Positions 17,451 through 25,127 of a DNA stretch of 64,000 nucleotides are shown in pieces (the first letter of the stretch is position 1; every line of letters begins with the position of its first letter). Source of the stretch: Pseudanabaena sp. lw0831 (GTDB lineage Bacteria; Cyanobacteriota; Cyanobacteriia; Pseudanabaenales; Pseudanabaenaceae); contig NZ_BBJB01000069.1 of NCBI RefSeq assembly GCF_016584665.1, positions 42,540-106,539 of the forward strand, read 5' to 3'. The position numbers and the translations under genes were made by a program. Below the pieces are notes generated by a model that saw nothing but the letters and a program-made list of their open reading frames with translations, had not been told where the DNA came from and ran no database searches.

Positions 17451-17502
17451 ATAAAAAGTTGTTTTTGCAGACAAGTACTTGTCTGCAAAAACAACTTTTT
17501 AT
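17451..17502. repeat. Perfect loop-free 52-bp palindrome
   Basis: 17451-17476 and 17477-17502 are exact reverse complements with no spacer (centre AAGT/ACTT). Perfect palindromes of this length are usually unstable, so this may be recent or specifically maintained. Confidence 0.9.
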
Positions 17503-17527
17503 AGCAGATGTCGATCAAGAGAGCCAG

Positions 17528-17562
17528 TTTTTGATGGCGCGGCGTAGCCGCGCCATCAAAAA
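17528..17562. repeat. Perfect hairpin, 16-bp arms, loop GTA
   Basis: Arms 17528-17543 and 17547-17562. It shares the GCGGCGTAGCCGC core with 1921-1953, while the outer arm (TTTTTGATGGC) is different. Confidence 0.8.
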
Positions 17563-17590
17563 TATTGCCGAACCCTAAATAATGAATTTC

Positions 17591-17684
17591 TAAGCGGTAT
17601 ATTTGTTGCAATCTCAAAAAAAATCTACTTGCATCTAAGCTGTTAAATTATGAGCTTTGCCTGAAAACTCAGGAATGCGATCGC
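17591..17684 (+). pseudogene. Decayed duplicate of the pyrF-pyrE 5' region
   Basis: Matches 19912-20002 almost base for base: TAAGCGGTATATTTGTTGCA, the following leader, then ATGAGCTTTGCC. In this copy codon 5 is TGA where the intact gene has TCA, and there is a 3-nt length difference in the A-rich part of the leader. It ends at the shared GCGATCGC. It is a dead start-region fragment that, with the intact copy, brackets the GGDEF gene. Confidence 0.88.
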
Positions 17685-17808
17685 CAAGCTGCTAGTAAAT
17701 CACTCAAGTATCCTGCCAGATATCGCACAATTAAATAGGTGTAACCTCTTGGGTAACTATAGAGGAATATTATTTATTGACTAATCATGCTTTAGCTAGT
17801 TGATCTTC

Positions 17809-19857
17809 ATGCAGAAACCTAAACTCCCTAAAAATGAAAGCGATCGCCTAGAAGCTCTCAATCGCTACCATATTCTTGATACCTTACCAGAACAAGAATA
17901 TGACGACTTGACGCGACTAGCTGCGGAGATTTGTGGCACACCGATCTCCTTAATATCATTAGTTGATCGTGATCGACAATGGTTTAAGTCAAAAGTGGGT
18001 TTGGATGTGTCGGAAACGCCACGCGATATCTCCTTTTGTGGTCATGCAGTCGCCGATAGTGCCTTCTTAAATGTTCCTGATACAACCCAAGATGCTCGTT
18101 TTGCTGACAATCCTCTGGTGGCAAAAGATCCGAGTATTCGCTTTTATGCGGGTATGCCCTTAAAGACATCAGATAATTTTACTCTAGGGACTTTGTGTGT
18201 CATCGATCACCAGCCTAGAAATCTGACCGAAAAACAAATTCGACAATTAGAATCTCTCAGTCGGCTAGCGATTAGCCAGTTTGAATTGCGCCGCAGTAAT
18301 GCAACTCGCAAAGCAGCAGAAGATGCGTTAGATGAACAATATAAACGGGAAGTCTTGCTTGCAGAAATCACCCAAAGAATTAGGCAATCTCTTAATTTAG
18401 AAGCTATTTTCCAAATTTCCGCTCAAGAACTTCGTCAATCTATGAATGCCGATCGCATCGGTATATTTAAGTTCGATCCAGCTTCTAACTGCTGCGACGG
18501 AGAATTCATATCTGAATCTGTAATAGCAGGATTTGATTCGGTAATCGCATTGAAGATCCACGCTCATTGCTTTGGCAATCAATATGCTTCGTATTATAAA
18601 GAAGGTGGCATACAGGTTATAAATAACATTAACGAAGCGGGACTCACAGACTGTCATCAAGATATTTTACAGCGATTTCAAGTTGTTTCTAATTTAGTAG
18701 TCCCCATCATACAGATAGAGAATTTGTGGGGTTTGCTCTGCATTCATCAATGTTCAGCACCACGTCATTGGCAAGACTCCGAGATTAATTTTGCAAGGCG
18801 AATTGCTACCCAGTTAGAGATAGCCATTAAACAAGCCAGTTTATTTGAACTGTTAGAACAAGAGCTATTAGAACGAGAAAAGGAAGCCGACGCTAGAAAA
18901 ATTCTACTGGCAGAACTTCAAGAAAGTGAATCCCGATATCGTTCAGTTATTACCAGTATGTCTGAAGGCATCGTATTGCAACAGGCAGACGGGCAAATTA
19001 CTGCTTGTAATGAAAGCGCGGAAAAGATCTTGGGATTATCCGCAGATCAGATGCGAGGGTTTAAGTCCGTTGATTTTGAAAGATCGACAATTCGAGAGGA
19101 TGGCTCGATTTTTTTGAGTGAAGATCATCCCGCTATGGTTACGCTCAGAACTGGACAACCACAAACCAACGTAATTATGGGAATCTGTAAGGAAGACCGT
19201 CCGACAAGATGGATATCGATTAATTCCCAACCTTTATGTCATCCCGAGCAGACATCTCCTTATGCTGTAGTAGCTTCTTTTGCCGATATCACAGAACAAA
19301 AATTAGCTCAAGAACTGCTAAAAATGGAAGCGGAGTTAGATCGTGTTAGATCTTTAACTGATGGATTAACTCAAGTTGCTAATCGGCGCTGTTTTGATGA
19401 TCGCTTACAAGCAGAATGGCAACGTTCAGTAAGAGAAAAACAAAGTCTTTCTCTAATCTTCTTAGATATTGATTATTTCAAACTCTACAATGATTGCTAT
19501 GGACATCAAGCAGGAGATGCTTGCTTAATTCAAGTCGCACAAACTGCCGCTAGTCAACTCAAACGTCCTGCGGATCTTTTTGCCCGCTATGGAGGCGAAG
19601 AGTTTGTGGTGATTCTACCCAATACGAATATGGAAGGCGCGATCGCCGTTGTCGAATTAATCCAACATGCTATTCATGATTTAAAAATTCCTCACGAGGC
19701 CTCTAAAGTCAGTCCTAATGTGACAATTAGCTTAGGTATTGCCAGCATCATTCCCACACAAGAACAATCTCTTGAAGATCTCATCGCGATCGCCGACAAA
19801 AATCTCTATCAGGCAAAACAACAAGGACGCGATCGTTTTTATTGTTACGCAAGTTAA
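17809..19857 (+). CDS. GAF-GAF-PAS-GGDEF diguanylate cyclase
   Basis: Makes c-di-GMP from two GTP. About 682 residues: an N-terminal GAF (LTRLAAEICGTPISLISLVD, then SFCGHAV), a phytochrome-like second GAF (about 190-345, ISAQELRQSMNADRIGIFKF), a coiled linker, a PAS domain (YRSVITSMSEGIVLQQADGQ) and a C-terminal GGDEF domain with active site RYGGEEF. RPAD lies exactly five residues before GGEEF, matching the RxxD product-inhibition site. The second GAF lacks an obvious chromophore Cys motif, so bilin binding is uncertain. ATG 17809 is preferred over TTG 17800. The gene lies between two copies of the pyrFE 5' region, which suggests it was inserted there. Confidence 0.93.
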   Translation: MQKPKLPKNESDRLEALNRYHILDTLPEQEYDDLTRLAAEICGTPISLISLVDRDRQWFKSKVGLDVSETPRDISFCGHAVADSAFLNVPDTTQDARFADNPLVAKDPSIRFYAGMPLKTSDNFTLGTLCVIDHQPRNLTEKQIRQLESLSRLAISQFELRRSNATRKAAEDALDEQYKREVLLAEITQRIRQSLNLEAIFQISAQELRQSMNADRIGIFKFDPASNCCDGEFISESVIAGFDSVIALKIHAHCFGNQYASYYKEGGIQVINNINEAGLTDCHQDILQRFQVVSNLVVPIIQIENLWGLLCIHQCSAPRHWQDSEINFARRIATQLEIAIKQASLFELLEQELLEREKEADARKILLAELQESESRYRSVITSMSEGIVLQQADGQITACNESAEKILGLSADQMRGFKSVDFERSTIREDGSIFLSEDHPAMVTLRTGQPQTNVIMGICKEDRPTRWISINSQPLCHPEQTSPYAVVASFADITEQKLAQELLKMEAELDRVRSLTDGLTQVANRRCFDDRLQAEWQRSVREKQSLSLIFLDIDYFKLYNDCYGHQAGDACLIQVAQTAASQLKRPADLFARYGGEEFVVILPNTNMEGAIAVVELIQHAIHDLKIPHEASKVSPNVTISLGIASIIPTQEQSLEDLIAIADKNLYQAKQQGRDRFYCYAS

Positions 19858-19903
19858 AAAGTAGACGATGTTTTTGTGAACGATCTACTTTTTGTTTTTT
19901 TAA
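19856..19903 (+). terminator. Intrinsic terminator of the GGDEF gene
   Basis: AAAAAGTAGA (19856-19865) pairs with TCTACTTTTT (19884-19893), followed by a T-rich run. It begins at the stop codon. The loop is long (18 nt), so confidence is moderate. Confidence 0.55.
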
Positions 19904-19967
19904 TATAGACGTAAGCGGTATATTTGTTGCAATCTCAAAAACCTGCTTGCATCTAAGCTGTTAAATT

Positions 19968-21476
19968 ATGAGCTTTGCCTCAAAACTCAGGACTGCGATC
20001 GCGACGAATCAGAGCATTTTGTGTTTGGGACTTGATCCAAATCCTGAAGTGATGCCTGCTAAGTACAAAGCCAAATATGACTCGGAGATGAATACTGGAG
20101 CATATCCCGATCGCACTGTGGCGTACCTATGGGAATGGATGAATTTCATTATTCAGTCCACTGCCGATCTAGTCTGTGCTTATAAACCAACTTTGGGCTT
20201 TTATACGGCGTTAGGTGCGGGCGGTTTAGAGCTATTAGCAAAAACCTTAGCGGCGATTCCACCAGAAATTCCGATCATTCTCGATGCTAAGCACGCAGAT
20301 CTCAATAGCAGCAGTGTCATGGCAAAGTCAGCCTTTGAGCAGTGGGGGGTGGATGCGATTACCTTGAGTCCCTATATTGGACAAGATTTGGCGGCGAGGT
20401 TTTTGATGTATCCCGACAAGGCGATTTTTGTGAGTTGCTATTCATCAAATACAACTGCCCAAGCTTTTCAAGAATATCCCAATCCTGAGAAGCCTTTATA
20501 TCTCAATGTGGTGCAAAATTGCCAAGCTTGGGCAGGAATGGAGAGTTTAGCGCTAGAGATTGGTGCGGCAAATTCTGATGCTCTAGCAAAGGTGCGATCG
20601 CTAGCTCCTGAGCGCTTAATCTTAGCAAGAAGTATTTGGGCAAATAGTCAAGGTAATGGTCAAGCTAATAATCAGAGTATAAAAAACTTAGCAGAAATCC
20701 TCAATGCTGGACTAGATGCCAATGGTGGCGGTTTAATCTTGCCCGTCAATCAGGATGTACTCGCGATCGGTGAACCAGCACAATTAGTGCGATCGCTACG
20801 GGATGAAGTCAATCAGGCGATCGCGGCTACCCCTCACGATCGCCCCGCCTGCGATTTGTGGATGCCAAATGTGTGTTTACTCGATCAAGCAGGGCATCCC
20901 CATGCCAATCTCATCTTGCAATTATTTGATATTGGGTGCATTACATTTGAAGAAACCGTACAAGCCTCTGGTCAAATTTTTCCCTACTACATCGATTTAC
21001 GGCGGATTATCTCCAATCCTCAAGTATTTGATGCAGTAATTGGGACTTATGCAGAGATCTTGCAAAATCTTAAATTCGATCGCATCGCTGGGATTCCCTA
21101 TGGATCTTTGCCCACGGCTTCAGGTTTAGCATTGCGTTTAAATTTCCCCTTGATTTTCCCGCGCAAGGAGGTGAAAGCCTATGGAGCCAGACGCTTGATC
21201 GAGGGCAACTATGAAGCGGGAGAAACCATTGTTGTCGTCGATGACATTTTGATTTCTGGCAAGAGTGCGATCGAGGGAGCGCAAAAAATCGAAAGCTGTG
21301 GCTTAAAGGTGCGTGATATCGTCGTATTTATCGATCATGAGTCGGGAGTATGCGATCGCCTCCAAGAAAGTGGATATTCACCCCACTCGGTGTTAAAAAT
21401 CTCGGAAATAAATGAGACACTATATCAATCTGGGCGTATAACTGAGAAACAATTTCTTGCTTTATCGCATTCTTAA
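19968..21476 (+). CDS. pyrFE: Bifunctional OMP decarboxylase-orotate phosphoribosyltransferase (PyrF-PyrE)
   Basis: Carries out the last two steps of UMP synthesis in one chain, in the order decarboxylase then transferase (the reverse of eukaryotic UMP synthase). Residues 1-275: a type 2 OMP decarboxylase with LCLGLDPNPEVMP, the catalytic LDAKHADLNSSS and a later GANSDALAKVRSLAP-like region. Residues 290-500: a phosphoribosyltransferase with the PRPP loop GETIVVVDDILISGKSAIEG. The 502-residue length is normal for the cyanobacterial fusion. The start ATGAGCTTTGCC is supported by the duplicated copy upstream. Its promoter and leader are within 19912-19967. Confidence 0.95.
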   Translation: MSFASKLRTAIATNQSILCLGLDPNPEVMPAKYKAKYDSEMNTGAYPDRTVAYLWEWMNFIIQSTADLVCAYKPTLGFYTALGAGGLELLAKTLAAIPPEIPIILDAKHADLNSSSVMAKSAFEQWGVDAITLSPYIGQDLAARFLMYPDKAIFVSCYSSNTTAQAFQEYPNPEKPLYLNVVQNCQAWAGMESLALEIGAANSDALAKVRSLAPERLILARSIWANSQGNGQANNQSIKNLAEILNAGLDANGGGLILPVNQDVLAIGEPAQLVRSLRDEVNQAIAATPHDRPACDLWMPNVCLLDQAGHPHANLILQLFDIGCITFEETVQASGQIFPYYIDLRRIISNPQVFDAVIGTYAEILQNLKFDRIAGIPYGSLPTASGLALRLNFPLIFPRKEVKAYGARRLIEGNYEAGETIVVVDDILISGKSAIEGAQKIESCGLKVRDIVVFIDHESGVCDRLQESGYSPHSVLKISEINETLYQSGRITEKQFLALSHS

Positions 21477-21550
21477 ATATCACGAGCATAAACTTGTCAC
21501 TGACAAATTTATACTCACACAACCATCGTTACAGGCTATTAGAGTTACGC

Positions 21551-22426
21551 ATGTTCAAAAGAATTAGTCTATTACTTGTTTCTGCGGCAGTTGCTACGAT
21601 TGTGCCGATCGCCAATCCTACAATGGCTGCCCAATCATCTAAGCCAGCCCCCGCCGAACTGGAAAACGTCGTATTTGCATTGGACAAAGCGGCTAGTAAG
21701 CAAGATCTCGAAACGGTAATGAAGTATTACGCGCCGACTTTCAATCATGCTGATGGGCTAGATCGCGATCGCTATAAGCAGGTATTGAAGGAACTTTGGC
21801 AGCGTTACAAAAACATTACCTACCGCACTGAAATTTCAAAATGGGAAAAACAAGGCGACTTGATTACTGCGGAAACAGTAACGATGATTCAGGGGATACG
21901 CGGAGCTGAGAATGATAACTTCAAATTGGATGCAAGATTGATTTCCACTCAGACCTACAAAAGCGTCAATGGTCAACTACAAGTTGTATCGCAAAAAGTT
22001 TTATCAGAGCAGTCTTCGTTGAGTACAGGTGATGCGCCGCCGCCTGTTAAGCTCAAAATCCCCGATCTAATTGGTGTGGGTCGTCAGTATGTCCTTGATG
22101 CGATCGTTACGGAACCACTTGGCACAAGTTTATTACTAGGTGCTGCGATCGAAGAACCAGTAGAAGCTAAGAACTATTTGAATGAAAATATGATCGATCT
22201 GCGCCCTTTACGTGCAGGCGGGCTGTTTAAAATTGGTCAAGCGCCTTTTTCTTCAGGCGATCGCTGGATATCCGTAGTGTTGGTACGCGAGTCGGGCATT
22301 ACGATCACTAGCCAACGCTTGCGAGTCACCAAAGATTTTACAGGCAATCAATATACGCCTCTACCTGAGCCAGATACGACTCCAAGTCGTGTCCGCCCAC
22401 GCCCTAACAGCGATCAAACTCTCTAA
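21551..22426 (+). CDS. Secreted NTF2-like (SnoaL/DUF4440-type) protein
   Basis: Function unknown. ATG 21551 gives a clean signal peptide (MFKRISLLLVSAAVATIVPI, cleavage near TMAAQ), whereas the longer frame from 21494 would bury it. Residues 35-160 look like a cone-shaped NTF2-like fold (LENVVFALDKAASKQDLETV, MKYYAPTF, VLKELWQRYKNITYRTEIS), often a small ligand-binding module. A second half (IPDLIGVGRQYVLDAIVTEP) is unrecognised. It lies 75 bp after pyrFE, perhaps co-transcribed, and ends in an excellent terminator. The family assignment is moderate. Confidence 0.75.
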   Translation: MFKRISLLLVSAAVATIVPIANPTMAAQSSKPAPAELENVVFALDKAASKQDLETVMKYYAPTFNHADGLDRDRYKQVLKELWQRYKNITYRTEISKWEKQGDLITAETVTMIQGIRGAENDNFKLDARLISTQTYKSVNGQLQVVSQKVLSEQSSLSTGDAPPPVKLKIPDLIGVGRQYVLDAIVTEPLGTSLLLGAAIEEPVEAKNYLNENMIDLRPLRAGGLFKIGQAPFSSGDRWISVVLVRESGITITSQRLRVTKDFTGNQYTPLPEPDTTPSRVRPRPNSDQTL

Positions 22427-22457
22427 TAAAAAAGCACCCGAAGGGTGCTTTTTTATT
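22425..22457 (+). terminator. Intrinsic terminator, 15-bp perfect stem
   Basis: Arms 22425-22439 and 22443-22457 with loop GAA, the GC-rich core GCACCC/GGGTGC and T6 on the plus side. It overlaps the stop codon of the NTF2-like gene. Confidence 0.88.
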
Positions 22458-22458
22458 G

Positions 22459-22581
22459 CCAACCGCAAATATAGCAATGTAAGTTTTGCTTAGGACATAA
22501 AACCCAAAAGATGAGTGGCGGCGCAAAGAGCCGCCACTCATCTTTTGGGTTTTGATTTATCCTAGCTATATTTGCGGTTGG
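22459..22581. mobile_element. MITE-like hairpin element, family A, copy 1
   Basis: Contains ATAGCAATGTAAGTTTTGCT, then TAGGACATAAAACCC, a perfect 24-bp stem (22499-22522 with 22530-22553) and the exit GATTTATCCTAGCTATA. The stem and flanks are nearly identical to those at 39338-39453, and the flanks are shared with 24061-24158. Here the ends pair too: 22459-22475 is the exact complement of 22565-22581, and this outer segment is unique to the copy. No coding capacity. It overlaps the last codons of the unknown secreted gene on the minus strand. Confidence 0.75.
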
Positions 22582-22585
22582 TTGG

Positions 22586-23188
22586 CTAATTACCAAAACG
22601 AGAAGGTGGTGGCTCGACTTTAAAGATAGTCTTCCATGCTTCCACCGTACCTGCTCCGATGGGAAGGTCTGTAGTCTGGTCATTGCTCCAAACAGCCCGA
22701 ATGATCGTATTGCCTGCGGGTAAACTTGCTAAAGCAGCGGATAGCTCAGGATCAACCTCGCCACCTGCATAGGTATAAATTTTGCCTTGAGCGCTAAATA
22801 AGAGGGCTTTTGGAGATCTTGATCGCGATCTCTTTTCATAAATAGGTTCGGGATCGCTATAGCGTTCATCAATATAGCGATCGTGTCTCCAGACGCGACG
22901 ACTTTTCCAAGAACGGCGATAACCTACCACATCTGACCAATATTCAGTATATGTTGCTTTAATTCCTTGCCTTGACCAACTAGAAACAAAGGCAAAATCA
23001 TCGGCGAAGTGCTTATCGTAAACTAGTTTACCGTCGAACGGATTTTCAACAACACTTGACCAAGGCACATCAGCATCTTGGCTAACTGATGCAGGTGTTA
23101 CGGCAAATGCGCCAGGGGTTAAGGCAAATAGCAAACCGATGCTCATTCCCCAAGCACTAATTCTCCAATCTAAGTATTTGTGGCGCAT
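22586..23188 (-). CDS. Secreted hypothetical protein
   Basis: I do not recognise the family. 200 residues with a signal peptide (MSIGLLFALTPGAFA, cleavage after Ala). The mature part has an Arg/Ser/Tyr-rich middle (RRSWKSRRVWRHDRYIDERY and KRSRSRS) and a C-terminal block with ALLFSAQGKIYTYAGGEVDP and AALASLPAGNTIIRAVWSND, which could be a small beta domain. ATG 23188 is used, although an internal ATG at residue 15 gives a shorter signal peptide. It is a single gene on the minus strand whose 3' end abuts the hairpin element. Confidence 0.65.
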   Translation of the reverse strand: MRHKYLDWRISAWGMSIGLLFALTPGAFAVTPASVSQDADVPWSSVVENPFDGKLVYDKHFADDFAFVSSWSRQGIKATYTEYWSDVVGYRRSWKSRRVWRHDRYIDERYSDPEPIYEKRSRSRSPKALLFSAQGKIYTYAGGEVDPELSAALASLPAGNTIIRAVWSNDQTTDLPIGAGTVEAWKTIFKVEPPPSRFGN

Positions 23189-23419
23189 AGTACAGCAAAT
23201 AAGTGGATAACGGTGGCAAAAACAGAATATGAACTTTTATGCTTGTCCCATATTCTTCTAAAAAATCTGTCCCGCCCACTGAGCAAGCAGTACAGATTTT
23301 AGCTCTGTTTATTTATGTTTAGATACTTATTGTTTAGATACTTATATAGATGTTCTTGATAAACCCTTTGTTCCTTTACTCGATCTAAGGGACTTGCTAT
23401 TAATTAAAATGCCTGTTGC

Positions 23420-23459
23420 TTCGACTTCACTCAGCTAACGTCGGCTGAGCGAAGTCGAA
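23420..23459. repeat. TTCGACTTC-type inverted repeat
   Basis: TTCGACTTCACTCAGC (23420-23435) pairs with GCTGAGCGAAGTCGAA (23444-23459), one A-C mismatch, loop TAACGTCG. Similar TTCGACTTCGCTCAGC palindromes are widespread in cyanobacterial genomes. Confidence 0.75.
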
Positions 23460-23576
23460 ACCATATAAACTTGGTGGACATTTTTTCTCAGCAAGTACCT
23501 AACACTTTTACTAACCTTAAAAGTCTTAATTTGTAGGATTTTTTAAAACTAATTTTTTAACCTAGCCATATCACTA

Positions 23577-23593
23577 TATGGCAATATGCTATA
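23577..23593. promoter_or_regulatory. Candidate ArsR-family operator
   Basis: TATGGCA-ATA-TGCTATA: 7-bp half sites with one mismatch, centred about 55 bp upstream of the ArsR-type gene. ArsR repressors commonly bind such AT-rich dyads over their own promoter. The assignment is an inference from position and symmetry. Confidence 0.45.
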
Positions 23594-23639
23594 TTCTAGT
23601 GTATACAATTAAGAATTACTTTCTTTCATTTTTTTTAAT

Positions 23640-24026
23640 ATGACCTTAAATTCTGCTGCCCTGACGCAAGTTGCCGATTACTTTAAAGTGTTGTCGGAAC
23701 TCAGCCGATTGCAAGTGTTGTGTTCCCTAAAGTCTGGCTCGAAAAATGTCACAGAAATTATGGAAGAAACGGGGTTAGGACAAGCAAATGTTTCTAAACA
23801 TCTGAAAATATTAGCTCAGGCAGGAATTGTTTCGAGAACTCCTCAAGGGGTGAGTGTCTATTATGCGATCGTGGAACCATTCATTTTTGATTTATGTGAG
23901 TTGGTAGGCGATCGCCTTTCTAGTCGATTGGAAGAACAGTCGCAACAGCTAAAACAACTGGAAGGATTGCGACGATCTGAACCTATCAAGGCTAGTCAAA
24001 AGAAATCTTACGCGAAAAGATCTTAA
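23640..24026 (+). CDS. ArsR-family transcriptional regulator
   Basis: Small winged-helix repressor, 128 residues. The HTH is clear: VLSELSRLQVLCSLKSGSKN, VTEIMEETGLGQANVSKHLK, ILAQAGIVSRTPQGVSVYYA. The alpha-3 metal motif CxC of ArsR/SmtB is absent (the one Cys in this region is in LCSL), so it probably senses something other than a thiophilic metal, possibly redox or sulfide. The C-terminal 25 residues are Gln/Lys-rich. A dyad upstream suggests autoregulation. The next gene is separated by a hairpin element, so no target operon is evident. Confidence 0.88.
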   Translation: MTLNSAALTQVADYFKVLSELSRLQVLCSLKSGSKNVTEIMEETGLGQANVSKHLKILAQAGIVSRTPQGVSVYYAIVEPFIFDLCELVGDRLSSRLEEQSQQLKQLEGLRRSEPIKASQKKSYAKRS

Positions 24027-24060
24027 AAAGATATGAACCAACTTAAAGCATGGGGATTTT

Positions 24061-24158
24061 TATGTGCAATGCAAGTTTTGCTTGGGACATAAAACCCAAA
24101 TAAATAAAGGAGGCTCGTCGCGCCTCCTTTATTTATTTGGGTTTTGATTATTGCTATA
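24061..24158. mobile_element. MITE-like hairpin element, family A, copy 2
   Basis: Left flank GCAATGCAAGTTTTGCTTGG and GACATAAAACCC and right flank TTTTGATTATTGCTATA match copies 1 and 3, but the perfect 24-bp stem (24091-24114 with 24122-24145) has a different inner sequence (TAAATAAAGGAGGC instead of AGATGAGTGGCGGC). Loop TCGTCGC. No coding capacity. Confidence 0.75.
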
Positions 24159-24256
24159 GGAAATAAGACTAGCTTAGGAGATCGCTTTAAGAAGTCTTGA
24201 CTCTCCCCTTAGAGGATACTGTGTAATCACAATCAGAGGTTCATGAGGTCAACGAA

Positions 24257-25069
24257 ATGCTCAAAATCGGAGATTTTTCTAAACTCAGTCAGGTGTCCAT
24301 CAAGGCTCTGCGCCTCTACGACGAAATGGGATTACTCAAACCAATCTCAGTAGATCGCTCTACGGGATATCGGTTTTACACTGCTAGCCAATTACCTCGA
24401 CTCAATCGCATTCTCGCTTTTAAAGATTTGGGATTCTCTTTAGAGCAAATTGCTCAATTACTAAATGAAGAGGTATCTCCAGAACAGATACGCGGAATGC
24501 TACGACTGAAGCAAGCTGATTTGCAACAGCAGATTGAGGTGGAGCAAGGGAGATTGATGAGAGTAGCAGCCCGACTCAAACAAATCGAACAGGAGAACGT
24601 TATGTCTGATTATGAAGTTGTAATTAAAAAAATTGAACCGATCGCAGTTGCTTCAATTCGCGAGATTTTGCCTAATTATTTTGCGATCGCAAAGCTCTTT
24701 CAAGAACTATATCAATATCTGGCTCAGCAAGGGCTTACCAAGTTCGATTATGATGCTGGCATCTGGCATGACTATGGCTACAAGGAGAGCGATGTTGATG
24801 GTGAGGCGGTTGTTTCTGTGCCTTCTTCAGTGAAAGGAAATGCTCGCATTAAGGTCTACGAGCTTCAGGGCTATGATGCGATCGCCTGTGTTGTTCATCA
24901 TGGCAGCTATAGCAGCCTTAATAAGGGTTATCAACACCTGCTAACTTGGATTGAGAATAATGGCTATCGCTGTATCGGTGCAAACCGTGAGTTTTACATT
25001 GAAGGTGGAGCGGAACTTGATAATGAGTCTTACATTACCGAGATTCAGTTCCCAGTCGAAAAAGTTTAA
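24257..25069 (+). CDS. MerR-family regulator with GyrI-like ligand domain
   Basis: 270 residues, BmrR-type architecture. The N-terminal MerR HTH and wing are MLKIGDFSKLSQVSIKALRL, YDEMGLLKP and STGYRFYTASQLPRLNRILA. A coiled-coil dimerisation helix follows (about 75-110). The C-terminal GyrI-like/AraC effector-binding domain (about 118-270: YEVVIKKIEPIAVASIREIL, VYELQGYDAIACVVHHGSYS, ITEIQFPVEKV) is typical of multidrug- or small-molecule-sensing activators. ATG 24257 matches the family start. MerR activators usually control an adjacent promoter with a long spacer; no efflux gene is next to it. Confidence 0.92.
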   Translation: MLKIGDFSKLSQVSIKALRLYDEMGLLKPISVDRSTGYRFYTASQLPRLNRILAFKDLGFSLEQIAQLLNEEVSPEQIRGMLRLKQADLQQQIEVEQGRLMRVAARLKQIEQENVMSDYEVVIKKIEPIAVASIREILPNYFAIAKLFQELYQYLAQQGLTKFDYDAGIWHDYGYKESDVDGEAVVSVPSSVKGNARIKVYELQGYDAIACVVHHGSYSSLNKGYQHLLTWIENNGYRCIGANREFYIEGGAELDNESYITEIQFPVEKV

Positions 25070-25127
25070 GGGCAAAATGTTTTGCTAATTGGTAGGGCGG
25101 GCAATGCCCACCCTACTTCTACAGATT

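Larger units (their letters stand above)
17271..17808. other. Intergenic region: palindrome, hairpin and a pyrFE 5' fragment
   Basis: No gene is supported. It holds a loop-free 52-bp palindrome (17451-17502), a GCGGCGTAGCCGC hairpin (17528-17562) and a degraded copy of the pyrF-pyrE upstream region plus its first codons (17591-17684). Promoters for the divergent peptidase and GGDEF genes must also lie here, but no convincing boxes were found. Confidence 0.6.
23189..23639. other. Intergenic region with degraded repeats and a candidate operator
   Basis: No gene seen. 23271-23330 resembles the right half of family B elements (AAAATCTGT, CCCGCCC, TACAGATTTT, AGCTCTG, AGATACTTAT) but its stem is broken. 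23420-23459 is an inverted repeat of the cyanobacterial TTCGACTTCxCTCAGC type. The end carries a candidate ArsR operator (23577-23593). Confidence 0.6.
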
